Made by a program: the position numbers and the translations under genes | Assembly: GCA_027214385.1 (NCBI GenBank) | Contig: JAPVXR010000009.1 | Coordinates: forward strand, 1-64,000 | From: Cryomorphaceae bacterium 1068 | GTDB taxonomy: Bacteria > Bacteroidota > Bacteroidia > Flavobacteriales_D > Cryomorphaceae | Reading direction: 5' to 3' | DNA: 64,000 nucleotides | Notes under the pieces: generated by a model | The model's database searches: none | What the model saw: the letters and a program-made list of their open reading frames with translations, nothing else | What the model was told of the DNA's origin: nothing | Part shown: in pieces, positions 34,732-42,840 of the stretch | How the letters are laid out: each line of letters opens with the position of its first letter | Position numbering within the stretch: the stretch's first letter is position 1

Positions 34732-35262
34732 ATGAACAACCGAAAGCTCATACTATATATCTCCTGCTCAGTTGATGGCTTCATAGCTAAGCCAAACGAT
34801 GATTTGAGCTTTTTGGAAAAAGTCCAAGTAGAAGGTGAAGACTACGGATATTATGACTTTATGTCAACAGTCGATGCCGTGATAGTGGGTCGTAAAACCT
34901 ACGATTGGGTGATTGGTCAAGGGTATGAATTTCCGCACAAGGACAAAGAATCTTACATCATTACCCGTGAGGTAAAAGCTAAGGAGGGAAATGTGACTTT
35001 TTACAATGGTGATCTGATGAGCTTGGTGGAAAAACTAAAGTCAGTACCAGGGAAGAACATCTTTTGCGATGGAGGATCGAGAGTAGCCAATATGCTATTT
35101 AGGGAGAAGCTTTTTGATGAAATCATACTATCTATTATCCCCGTTATTCTTGGCAATGGCACTCCCCTTTTCGAAAAAGGCATTCCTGAAAAAGAGCTGG
35201 AATTGGTATCAAGTGAGTCTTTCAAAACAGGCTTGGTACAACTTCACTATAAAATGAAGTGA
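34732..35262 (+). CDS. Dihydrofolate reductase family protein (RibD C-terminal)
   Basis: The product has 176 residues. LILYISCSVDGFIAKPNDD at the start, VDAVIVGRKTYDWVIGQG and IFCDGGSRVANMLFREKLFD in the C-terminal half are the signature of the RibD_C/YwjB family. VILGNGTPLFEKG near residue 140 is also conserved. The proteins are NADPH-dependent reductase homologues; the substrate of this group is unknown. A monocistronic gene with about 110 bp of upstream space. Confidence 0.9.
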   Translation: MNNRKLILYISCSVDGFIAKPNDDLSFLEKVQVEGEDYGYYDFMSTVDAVIVGRKTYDWVIGQGYEFPHKDKESYIITREVKAKEGNVTFYNGDLMSLVEKLKSVPGKNIFCDGGSRVANMLFREKLFDEIILSIIPVILGNGTPLFEKGIPEKELELVSSESFKTGLVQLHYKMK

Positions 35263-35408
35263 TCTTTTTGGAGCCGATTATTTCCAAATAATTCAATTGA
35301 TAGCGGACCAAACCATGTGAAATTTGAAGATTTCGCAAGACAAGTTTTAAACTTTGTGAAGTTTATGTTTTATCGTGTTTTTAGCACGCATAGGAACTTA
35401 TTGATCCC

Positions 35409-35416
35409 TATCTTTG
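35409..35416 (+). promoter_or_regulatory. Putative -7 promoter box (TATCTTTG)
   Basis: TATCTTTG matches TAnnTTTG and lies 29 bp before the ATG at 35446. The region before it (35263-35408) has no gene. Confidence 0.45.
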
Positions 35417-35445
35417 AGTCAAGCTAATTCAACCATAACTGCCTT

Positions 35446-35820
35446 ATGCGCCGAATATATTTTCTGCTCATTTTCTTGTTTGCTTGGAGCCTCACGGCTG
35501 TTGGTCAGGAGGCTGATGTGAGCTCTAATCCCATTGATAGCATCCGACATCAAAGCAGCGGTGTGTTTACTAATCCGGTTTCAGCAAAAGAAGATCTCAT
35601 CCACCCCAATCCATCCGAGGGAATCTTCAATCTTACTTCTGTAACAGAAGGAGACGATATAAGTGTATTTGACGGTACAGGAAGGATGGTGTTCAACACA
35701 AGAGGAGAAGAATCAAAGGTGAAGATTGACCTAACTCACCTTGAAAAAGGGATTTACCTCGTAATTGTGCGCGATCAGAATAAAAAGCTTAAGGTCAACC
35801 AAAAGGTGATGATTAAGTAA
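35446..35820 (+). CDS. Small protein made mainly of a T9SS sorting domain
   Basis: The product has 124 residues. Signal peptide of about 21 (FLFAWSLTAVGQ), a short variable part of about 25 residues, then an almost complete type A sorting domain: LIHPNPSEGIFNLTS, ISVFDGTGRMVFNT, LEKGIYLVIVRDQ. Having almost no cargo before the sorting signal is odd. It may be a truncated gene, a decoy or a peptide carrier. The following 210 bp hold nothing I can name. Confidence 0.8.
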   Translation: MRRIYFLLIFLFAWSLTAVGQEADVSSNPIDSIRHQSSGVFTNPVSAKEDLIHPNPSEGIFNLTSVTEGDDISVFDGTGRMVFNTRGEESKVKIDLTHLEKGIYLVIVRDQNKKLKVNQKVMIK

Positions 35821-36030
35821 GCTTCCAACCAAGAGTCCCGATTAACTTGATTAAAATTTTTAGTAGAGAAATGTACGGTCATTTTCAATCAGGCATTATC
35901 AATTAAAACCAGAGGGTATTCTAGATCTTGTAATACCTCTCGATGCCGATTAAATACCGAATATTGTATAGAACCTTAAGTCTATTAAGTGCTAATACAG
36001 CATATTGACTTCTGATTAAAACTGAAAACT

Positions 36031-36366
36031 TTGAACTACCACAAAAAAAAGTTCCGTCCGATTTCTAATTCTGAAAACGGGGAGGTCTCAGATGATATGA
36101 TCTTTTTCTATTCCCAGGAAGGAAATGTGCTGACTTGCATTTACAATGGTGCAAATATTATCAAAGGTCAACTCATCGGTTTGGTAGATACTGAAGGAAG
36201 AATAGAAATGCGTTACCATCAAGTAAATCGAAATGGAGAGTTGATGACAGGAATTTGTCAGTCGACTCCCGAGACGTTAGAAAATGGAAAAATACGCCTA
36301 CACGAAAGATGGAGATGGACTTCAGGAGACGGCACCGCAGGTGAATCGATATTAGAGGAAATATGA
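36031..36366 (+). CDS. Small cytoplasmic protein, beta-rich, annotated elsewhere as N-acetylglutamate-synthase-like
   Basis: The product has 111 residues. RPISNSENGEVSDDMIFFYS, QEGNVLTCIYNGANIIKGQL, MRYHQVNRNGELMTG and IRLHERWRWTSGDGTAGESI are strongly conserved in a small family seen widely in bacteria; by memory its members carry the label 'n-acetylglutamate synthase', which I regard as unproven because no GNAT motif is present. The start is TTG 36031. The next gene, a lipoprotein, starts 25 bp after the stop. Confidence 0.7.
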   Translation: MNYHKKKFRPISNSENGEVSDDMIFFYSQEGNVLTCIYNGANIIKGQLIGLVDTEGRIEMRYHQVNRNGELMTGICQSTPETLENGKIRLHERWRWTSGDGTAGESILEEI

Positions 36367-36391
36367 AATCATTAGAATCCAAAAACGAGCA

Positions 36392-36985
36392 ATGCATTAT
36401 AATCTGTTCTTCCTCTTAATATTAATAGTACTCCTCGCCTCCTGTGACGGGCCCGGCATCAGATCTGACGATCTAAAATCTGCAGATCAAAATCGAGCTG
36501 AGGAGCCACAGGATCTGATTGAGCCGTTAAACGATGAGTTGATTCTAATCAAACTTTACGGTGTTTTTTTTGAGTCGCACAATGATGGAGATACCATGTT
36601 TTATTCTGAAGGGAAGATTACACTTGTAGACATGAATGGACAGGCTGAGGATATCGAATTCGATGAGCACGGAAATTACCTTATTGGAATGGGCATAGAG
36701 AATCAATACGAAATTCGATTTGAATCGCCCGATCATTACTCCAAGTTTCTGATAATAGATTCGCGAGGAATACCTGACTCACTCATAGGCGCAGGCTACT
36801 TAATGCCTACCGATATGAGCTTGCAGAAAAACGAAAACGAATTAGTGAATGAGTTGCTCACTCAAAACCCCATTGGAAAGGCTTCTATGAACCCTACCAT
36901 CGGCGATTTCGATTGGGACTTGACATATACCGATTCTTTGAAGGCTGTTATCAAAACATTAGAATCAGGAAGTTCATTTCCATAA
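36392..36985 (+). CDS. Lipoprotein, unknown function
   Basis: The product has 197 residues. MHYNLFFLLILIVLLASC gives the lipoprotein signal with Cys at residue 18. A central beta-rich domain (GKITLVDMNGQAEDIEFDEH, then GIENQYEIRFESPDHYSKFL) resembles an incomplete carboxypeptidase-regulatory-like fold, in which small beta-sandwiches act as stalks or binding modules; this is a tentative reading. No other motif is visible. Confidence 0.65.
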   Translation: MHYNLFFLLILIVLLASCDGPGIRSDDLKSADQNRAEEPQDLIEPLNDELILIKLYGVFFESHNDGDTMFYSEGKITLVDMNGQAEDIEFDEHGNYLIGMGIENQYEIRFESPDHYSKFLIIDSRGIPDSLIGAGYLMPTDMSLQKNENELVNELLTQNPIGKASMNPTIGDFDWDLTYTDSLKAVIKTLESGSSFP

Positions 36986-37031
36986 CTAAAGAGCTCATTT
37001 TTTTCTATCTTGATTTACGAAAATTTCTGCG

Positions 37032-37652
37032 ATGGGAGCAATTTCACATATGAATCAATTGTATCGAGAGAACATGCAAAAGCTCCGCTCGAGTAGATAC
37101 AATAAGAAAAACAGCGGTAAATTCGCCAAACCCAATTCCTATAAGTCCTTTACCGGCAACCTCAACGTACCGGAACTCTCATTCCAAGAAAGGGAAAAAC
37201 TCCGACGCGCCATTGAAGAGCGAAGTCGCAGACAGAGAATACGAATAATCACCGCTCTGTTAATCGGCAGCGTATTTTTAGCTTTAGCGATAGGCTGGCT
37301 CATTCAGACAATTCAGGCTTCAAGCCTCACTGAACAGATTGCCGAAGAGGATAACGTCGAATATCAAAAACAGGAATATGCACGATATCTCTCCTATGGT
37401 GATGAGTACCTAAATAAAAGTCAATGGTACAATGCCGCCTTTGAATACCGCACATCTTTGAAGTTCAATCCCGAAAGTGAAGTAGCGCTTTACCGCCTTA
37501 CCTTTTCTCTAATGCGTTTATGCGAGGCGGAACAGCGAGGATGCGATGAAGCTGATAATCGGCTGAATACCTTACTTCAAAAAGGCTATAATCCTGAAGA
37601 TCTTGAGGAATTAACACTGAGATGGGAAGGGATTCTACAGCGAAAGCCTTAA
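37032..37652 (+). CDS. Single-pass membrane protein with C-terminal TPR-like domain
   Basis: The product has 206 residues. A basic N-terminal half of about 75 residues precedes one membrane helix at about 76-94 (ITALLIGSVFLALAIGWLI). The C-terminal part has tetratricopeptide-like helices: YLSYGDEYLNKSQWYNAAFE and EYRTSLKFNPESEVALYRLT. The first Met is used; ATG 37050 is possible. Its role is unknown, probably a scaffold at the inner membrane. Confidence 0.65.
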   Translation: MGAISHMNQLYRENMQKLRSSRYNKKNSGKFAKPNSYKSFTGNLNVPELSFQEREKLRRAIEERSRRQRIRIITALLIGSVFLALAIGWLIQTIQASSLTEQIAEEDNVEYQKQEYARYLSYGDEYLNKSQWYNAAFEYRTSLKFNPESEVALYRLTFSLMRLCEAEQRGCDEADNRLNTLLQKGYNPEDLEELTLRWEGILQRKP

Positions 37653-37749
37653 CCGTGAATTGGGAATAATTAGCAAGCATCTCTCCTATTTGACTGATTA
37701 TCAGAAAAAAATAATTTTATCAAAAGATAGCATCAGATAGAATTTGTAC

Positions 37750-37757
37750 TACCTTTG
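37750..37757 (+). promoter_or_regulatory. Putative -7 promoter box (TACCTTTG) of the cold-shock gene
   Basis: TACCTTTG matches TAnnTTTG and lies 22 bp before the ATG at 37780, leaving a very short leader. No long cold-shock 5' leader of the E. coli type is present. Confidence 0.5.
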
Positions 37758-37779
37758 GGGTCTATAATTAATATTTATC

Positions 37780-37971
37780 ATGAATAAAGGAACAGTAAAG
37801 TTCTTCAACGAAACCAAAGGATTTGGATTTATCATTGAAGACGACAGTAAAAAAGAGCACTTCGTGCACGTATCAGGTTTGATCGATGAGGTCCGTGAAG
37901 GTGACGAAGTAGAATTTGACCTCAAAGAGGGCAAAAAAGGTTTGAATGCAGTCAACGTAAAAGTTGTTTAA
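37780..37971 (+). CDS. Cold-shock protein (CspA family)
   Basis: The product has 63 residues, a single cold-shock domain. GTVKFFNETKGFGFI contains RNP1 (KGFGFI) and HFVHVSGL contains RNP2 (FVHVS). These small five-strand barrels bind single-stranded RNA and DNA and melt RNA structures. The gene has its own -7 box and a strong terminator, so it is monocistronic, as expected for an abundant protein. Confidence 0.95.
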   Translation: MNKGTVKFFNETKGFGFIIEDDSKKEHFVHVSGLIDEVREGDEVEFDLKEGKKGLNAVNVKVV

Positions 37972-37994
37972 GTCATAAATATCCTTTTAGTATG

Positions 37995-38027
37995 AAGCCC
38001 GTTTCCTTTTGGAAACGGGCTTTTTTT
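37995..38027 (+). terminator. Rho-independent terminator of the cold-shock gene
   Basis: AAGCCCGTTTCC, loop TTTT, GGAAACGGGCTT and a run of T. A perfect 12-bp stem 23 bp after the stop codon. Confidence 0.92.
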
Positions 38028-38217
38028 GTACTCAAATGATTCCATTCTGCCTTGACGCTGTAATTGAGCTACTTCAGAGCAAAATTTAAATACCTATTTT
38101 TCAAGCAGATATGTAATAAATAGGAAATTTCCTGAAAAAAAATAGGGATTTACCCCCCCTCTGTTTTTATGAATTGGTTTGATTACTTCATAGCTTGCTG
38201 AAAATTGAGAGATTTTC

Positions 38218-38571
38218 ATGAGCAAAGAAGATGGAAACAGCGCTGAAATTGTATTTGCCGGGATGAGCGAAATTGAAATGGCTTTCTACGCAAAGTACAA
38301 ACTCCCTCAGCATTCAAGAGAGATGAAAAAAGAATTGCTCTTGTATTTGGCATCCAAAGGGTTGGATAAGGAGAAAATAGAGACACTAACCTCATCACAG
38401 CTCTTCAAAAAGACCCACCCTTTAGGAACTTGTGTTAGATGTGGTAGCTATAAGGTCTATATGCACAACTCTGATAGTGCAAAGAAAAAAATACACTGTT
38501 TGATTTGCGGGTTTATCGAGGGCTCGAAGGGGCAAGGTTTTAGACTGTTAGATGTCTTATTCGGTCGATAA
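38218..38571 (+). CDS. Small zinc-ribbon protein
   Basis: The product has 117 residues. The N-terminal half is helical; the C-terminal half has a CxxC...CxxC zinc ribbon (TCVRCGSYKVYM and IHCLICGFIEG). No signal peptide, so it is cytoplasmic. I recognise no family. The last 15 bp overlap the end of the convergent hydrolase gene on the other strand. Its upstream region includes an unusual run of C (ACCCCCCCTC near 38153). Confidence 0.65.
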   Translation: MSKEDGNSAEIVFAGMSEIEMAFYAKYKLPQHSREMKKELLLYLASKGLDKEKIETLTSSQLFKKTHPLGTCVRCGSYKVYMHNSDSAKKKIHCLICGFIEGSKGQGFRLLDVLFGR

Positions 38572-39489
38572 AAACGAAACGATATGTTCAACAAGCCCAT
38601 CGCTCAGTGGCTTTTCAGGCTCTGAGTAAACTGCAATATTTGCCATTCTCTCTTCAGGTGCATCTTTGAGGACGTGATTCATTCCTTCAACTATATAAAG
38701 TTCTGATTTCCTTGTGGATTCGTGCAACTTCTCTGCCTCTCCCACTGCCACTTGGATGTCTGTAGTGCCGTTCACAATCAAGATAGGCTTTTTGAGCTTA
38801 GAGAATACTTCTCTGGGATCATAAGCAAACCAGGAAATCAAAAAGGGTTGAGTCTCTTTTCTGAATATAGTGTTCAAAGGCGGGCCTGGATCTGACACCA
38901 TAAATCCTGCTTTCAAGGAATCCAGTTTTGGCGCCGCGGCGGCGGCCATAAATGGTGATTGGGCCTCTAACTGCGTGTAGATCACATCACTTGCCGAAAC
39001 ACTGATACCAGCTACAGAAATGAACTTATTCACCTTGTCGTCACTTGATACAAGCGCAGCAACCAACGAACCTTGGCTATGGCCAAGCGTGTATATCTGC
39101 TCGAAACGAGCATCGGATTTTAATCGTTCAAGCCAAGCCTTTCCATCCGCCACGAAGTCATCAAAGAGCAAGTCTTCCTCGCTTCCATTAAACTCGCTTT
39201 TGCCTATTCCTCGCTTGTCAAATCTTAAACTTGCTATGCCGTTCTCAGCCAAACCTTCGGCCACCATTTTTAATGAGTTATTGGTATACTGCACGCCTGT
39301 ATTCCCATTTCGATCAGTCGGACCTGAACCGGAAAAGAAAAGGACGACACCCTTAGTTGGATTTTCTTCAGGCAAAAGCAGAGTACCTGAAAGCGTCGCG
39401 GAATCCGACTCAACAATGAGTTCGACTTCTTTTTGAGATAAAACGGTGATTGAAGTAAATAGTAGTATGATTGCAAGTTGAGTGCGCAT
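38557..39489 (-). CDS. Exported alpha/beta hydrolase
   Basis: The product has 310 residues. Signal peptide of about 18 (AIILLFTSITVLSQ). The fold: GVVLFFSGSGPTDRNGN as the oxyanion region, IASLRFDKRGIGKSEF, nucleophile elbow YTLGHSQGSLVAALV, Asp in VNGTTDIQV and His in VEGMNHVLKDA. This pattern is that of the 'alpha/beta hydrolase family' peptidase/esterase group with a signal peptide that is common in Bacteroidota. It overlaps the zinc-ribbon gene tail-to-tail. Confidence 0.85.
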   Translation of the reverse strand: MRTQLAIILLFTSITVLSQKEVELIVESDSATLSGTLLLPEENPTKGVVLFFSGSGPTDRNGNTGVQYTNNSLKMVAEGLAENGIASLRFDKRGIGKSEFNGSEEDLLFDDFVADGKAWLERLKSDARFEQIYTLGHSQGSLVAALVSSDDKVNKFISVAGISVSASDVIYTQLEAQSPFMAAAAAPKLDSLKAGFMVSDPGPPLNTIFRKETQPFLISWFAYDPREVFSKLKKPILIVNGTTDIQVAVGEAEKLHESTRKSELYIVEGMNHVLKDAPEERMANIAVYSEPEKPLSDGLVEHIVSFLSTE

Positions 39490-39630
39490 AGAAGAAATTT
39501 TTATTTCCGATAAATCTAGGGTTTTGTTTGATGTGTAGGGATTCTATCCGAACCACATTTACTTCACATTTTTTGTCAAAAATGAATGAGTGATTAACAA
39601 TGCTTCAGTAAAAATGCCGACCTTTGCATT

Positions 39631-39999
39631 GTGAAAAAGGTTGCGGCCATATCGCTTCTGATACTTCTTATTGCACCAATGCTTTCGAAGTTGTTCTTGG
39701 TGACAAATTACCTCTACCAGTACGATTACTACGTAAACGTGCTTTGCGAGAATAAGGAAAAGCCCGAGCTGAAATGCAACGGAACTTGTCACCTCGCCCA
39801 AGAGCTAAAAGTAGTAGAAGAAAAAGAGTCAAGCCCTGAACTTCCTGCGCAAGTTAAAGTGGAGCCACCTCTTTTCTACCAAGAGGTGGAAGAAGTGTTG
39901 ATATCGGTGATCAATGAGCAAATCACCTATCCCGAGTCTTCTGCAAGCCACTACATTTCCCCTTTCCTAAAAGCCAGCTTGCCTCCTCCACGAGTGTGA
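39631..39999 (+). CDS. Small exported Cys-containing protein upstream of the MbnP operon
   Basis: The product has 122 residues. Hydrophobic signal or anchor at 5-27. Three Cys lie in the motif VLCENKEKPELKCNGTCHLA; CxxxC plus His suggests metal or thiol chemistry. The C-terminus is Pro/Glu-rich. GTG 39631 is the likely start. Similar short proteins with 'C..N..KPEL.CNGKC' occur near copper and cytochrome genes in Bacteroidota, as I remember them; the role is unknown. It precedes MbnP by 79 bp on the same strand. Confidence 0.7.
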   Translation: MKKVAAISLLILLIAPMLSKLFLVTNYLYQYDYYVNVLCENKEKPELKCNGTCHLAQELKVVEEKESSPELPAQVKVEPPLFYQEVEEVLISVINEQITYPESSASHYISPFLKASLPPPRV

Positions 40000-40078
40000 T
40001 GTAATTACCAATATCAAATTATTCACGACAGTAAACTACTGTTGTGTACTTCTTGTATTTACATCAACACATCAAAAA

Positions 40079-40861
40079 ATGACGATTAAAACAATCAAGC
40101 TAGCCGCTATGGCCATTGCTATAGCCTTTCTATCAAGCTGTAATGACGACGATGATAACACTGATTCTAATCCCGCTCCCGCGGCAAAGGGAAGCATGTT
40201 CATCAAGTTTCAGCATGTATGGGGTCCGGCCCAAGAGGACTTTACCTTAAATACTGATCTAGTTCACCCGGGCTCGGGCGAAGAATTGCGATTCACAAAA
40301 CTGCGCTACTATGTTTCGAATGTCCAATTGCAAAATGCCAATGGGGATACTTGGATGGAAGAAGAAAGCTATCACATCGTAGACGCCGAAAATATGGCAG
40401 GAGGAGAGGTTCAACTAAACCTTACGGATGTACCGAGTGGTTCATACACAAGCATATCTTATATGGTCGGTGTTGACTCTTTACGAAACGTGTCAGGTGT
40501 GCAGGAAGGTGCGCTTGATATCGCTGAGAACATGTTTTGGTCTTGGAACACGGGTTATATCTTTATTAAAGCCGAAGGACAAAGCGATGCGTCTGCTAAT
40601 GGAGCTTTCACTTACCACTTAGGAGGATTTGAAGGTCCGTTTAAGGCGAACAATTCGATGTTTCACGATTTTCAAGGCGCTACTTTAGAGATATCGCCGA
40701 ACGATAATCCTTCAGTTCATTTGATTGTTAACCCAGCCCGTTTTTGGCACGGAGGATATTCTACTGAGCAGACACCTATGGTACATATGCCCGGAGAAAT
40801 GGCCTCTATACTAGCCTCAAATTTTACCGGAGGATTTGTTTACGATCACATTCACAATTAA
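40079..40861 (+). CDS. MbnP family copper-binding lipoprotein
   Basis: The product has 260 residues. Lipobox SSCNDDD gives an anchored Cys at residue 21. LRFTKLRYYVSNVQLQNANG, SISYMVGVDSLRNVSG, ENMFWSWNTGYIFIKAEG and LIVNPARFWHGG are the conserved blocks of MbnP proteins. In studied members MbnP binds copper after its partner MbnH oxidises a Trp to kynurenine. Several conserved Trp are present here (the WSW pair and FWHG). The MbnH-type gene starts 9 bp after the stop. Confidence 0.88.
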   Translation: MTIKTIKLAAMAIAIAFLSSCNDDDDNTDSNPAPAAKGSMFIKFQHVWGPAQEDFTLNTDLVHPGSGEELRFTKLRYYVSNVQLQNANGDTWMEEESYHIVDAENMAGGEVQLNLTDVPSGSYTSISYMVGVDSLRNVSGVQEGALDIAENMFWSWNTGYIFIKAEGQSDASANGAFTYHLGGFEGPFKANNSMFHDFQGATLEISPNDNPSVHLIVNPARFWHGGYSTEQTPMVHMPGEMASILASNFTGGFVYDHIHN

Positions 40862-40870
40862 TTGATCTCG

Positions 40871-41890
40871 ATGAGAATCACCTTAGCACTTGCACTGGTG
40901 GCGCTCTTAGTATCTTGTCAGAATGATAAACAGGAACCTCCGACTTCAGAATTTTCTGTCTTCGAGGTTCCTGCTCATTTTCCCGATCCGGTTTACGATT
41001 TCGATGGAAATCCGATAACCGAAGAAGGCTTTAAGCTCGGGCGAAAGCTCTTTTACGACAAGAGACTCTCAAGAGGATCACAAGTTTCCTGCGGTAGTTG
41101 TCATGCACAAGTTCACGCTTTTGCCGACCATGGAGTTCCGTTGAGTTTCGGAGTAGATGGCAAAGAGGGGAAGCGAAATTCACCTGGTTTATACAACCTG
41201 GCTTGGACGGAAGCTTTCATGTGGGATGGTGGTATCAACCACATTGAAGTGATGCCGGTTGCTCCCATTACCGATTCTGTAGAAATGGATATTTCTCTGG
41301 CCGACCTGTTGGATTACCTTCAGAACGAAACCGAATACCCCGAGGAGTTTGAGACTGCTTTCGGTTCAAACGAAATCACCACGACCAACCTTCTCAAAGC
41401 ATTGGCTCAATTTCAGGGCTCGATCGTTTCTGACGGAAGTCGATACGATCAATACCTCAAGGGCCTATACATCCCTACTGAACAACAAATGCGGGGAATG
41501 GACCTTTTCGAAGCCAATTGCTCAGGATGCCATGCAGGCGTTTTACAGACCGATTTCTCTTATAGAAATAATGGACTAGATTCTGATTTCACCGACTTGG
41601 GTCGAGGAAGGGTTACACAGAATCTTGCTGATAATGGAAAGTTCCGCGTGCCAAGTCTGCGCAATGTGGCACTCACCAATCCCTATATGCACGACGGAAG
41701 GCTTTTCACCTTAGAGCAAGTCCTCGACCATTACAGTGAGGGAATTGTGGCATCCGAAACACTCGATCCCGTTTTGGCTAATGGTATCCCATTATCGGAA
41801 GACGAGAAGGAAGACATCATTGAATTTTTATACACTCTTAGCGATTTCGAGCTCTTGGGAGATCATCGCTTTTCAGAACCTGCAAAATGA
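40871..41890 (+). CDS. MbnH-type di-heme cytochrome c peroxidase family enzyme
   Basis: The product has 339 residues. Lipobox LLVSC at Cys16. Two CxxCH haem c sites: CGSCH at 74-78 and CSGCH at 217-221. GRKLFYDKRLSRGSQVSCGS and RVPSLRNVALTNPYMHDGR are typical of the MauG/cytochrome c peroxidase family. Next to MbnP the best reading is MbnH, which modifies a Trp of MbnP. ATG 40871 is preferred over TTG 40862. The stop overlaps the next start (ATGA). Confidence 0.88.
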   Translation: MRITLALALVALLVSCQNDKQEPPTSEFSVFEVPAHFPDPVYDFDGNPITEEGFKLGRKLFYDKRLSRGSQVSCGSCHAQVHAFADHGVPLSFGVDGKEGKRNSPGLYNLAWTEAFMWDGGINHIEVMPVAPITDSVEMDISLADLLDYLQNETEYPEEFETAFGSNEITTTNLLKALAQFQGSIVSDGSRYDQYLKGLYIPTEQQMRGMDLFEANCSGCHAGVLQTDFSYRNNGLDSDFTDLGRGRVTQNLADNGKFRVPSLRNVALTNPYMHDGRLFTLEQVLDHYSEGIVASETLDPVLANGIPLSEDEKEDIIEFLYTLSDFELLGDHRFSEPAK

Positions 41891-42804
41891 GTTTACGCAA
41901 CATCATTCTGATTTTATTCATAATGCTCTACGCTCAAAGCACAAAGGCATGCGATGCTTGTGGCTGTGCCATGACTGGTAATTACGGAGGGATATACCCA
42001 CAGTTTACGAAGAACATCTTCGGAGTGCGGTATGGCAATCGAAGTTTTGACCACCCCAATACCGATTTCAATTTCAACGGTTCAAGCCGTGTTCTGCGCG
42101 ATGAGTTCAACTCGATGGAAGTTTGGGGGAGATTTTACCCCCACCCTCGAATTCAGGTTTTTGCTTTCGTGCCGTTTCGCAATCATACGCGAGAAGAAAC
42201 TGAGCGAACCACAACTATTTCAGGAATAGGAGACATTACCCTTTCGGCCAATTACACCCTATTTAATACTGCTGACAGTGCCAAAGCAAAAATCAGTCAT
42301 GCTTTATTGATCGGTGGAGGCATACAATTGCCCACGGGGAAATACATGCAAAAAGATGAGCTCAAAATAACTCTGCCTGCTCAATTTCAGGTAGGCTCAG
42401 GAGCATTCGCGTACAGCCTCAATGCGAACTACACCCTCCGATATGGCAAGTTCGGTCTCAACACAGACCTCTTCGCCAAGTTTAATGAAGTGAATGAACG
42501 CACTTACGAGTTTGGAAATCAGTACGCGGCTACGGGTTCTGTGTTTTATAAAATGAATGGCTCGGGTACAGCATTTTTACCCAACATCGGTATGTCATAC
42601 GAATACTACGAACAGGACACTGAGTTCGATGTCTCAAAAGATGACACAGGTGGTGATGTCGCCTTGGTCAACCTTGGCCTGGATGTCTATTTGGATCGTC
42701 TTTTTTTTAGCGCTTCCGCTCAAATACCGGTTATGCAAAGTCTCCCCTATTCTCAACCAGCCAGTGCAAACCGATTCAATCTCGGTGTGGCTTACCTTTT
42801 TTGA
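41887..42804 (+). CDS. Outer-membrane beta-barrel with N-terminal CDACGC motif
   Basis: The product has 305 residues. A signal peptide is followed directly by ACDACGCAMTGN, a Cys-rich motif at the new N-terminus. The rest is a beta-barrel of alternating strands (MEVWGRFYPHPRIQVFAFV, GIGDITLSANYTLFNTADS) ending in NLGVAYLF. Translational coupling to the MbnH gene suggests an outer-membrane partner in copper or metal transport, with the CxxCxC motif as a possible metal site. The family has no established function that I know. Confidence 0.75.
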   Translation: MSLRNIILILFIMLYAQSTKACDACGCAMTGNYGGIYPQFTKNIFGVRYGNRSFDHPNTDFNFNGSSRVLRDEFNSMEVWGRFYPHPRIQVFAFVPFRNHTREETERTTTISGIGDITLSANYTLFNTADSAKAKISHALLIGGGIQLPTGKYMQKDELKITLPAQFQVGSGAFAYSLNANYTLRYGKFGLNTDLFAKFNEVNERTYEFGNQYAATGSVFYKMNGSGTAFLPNIGMSYEYYEQDTEFDVSKDDTGGDVALVNLGLDVYLDRLFFSASAQIPVMQSLPYSQPASANRFNLGVAYLF

Positions 42805-42840
42805 ATTGAGGTTTTTCTAAAGCAAAGGCTGCTCAATCGC

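Noticed and set aside
38557-38571. Frameshift or misassembly where the zinc-ribbon and hydrolase genes overlap
   Set aside because: Both frames end naturally with intact C-termini; a 15-bp convergent overlap is common.
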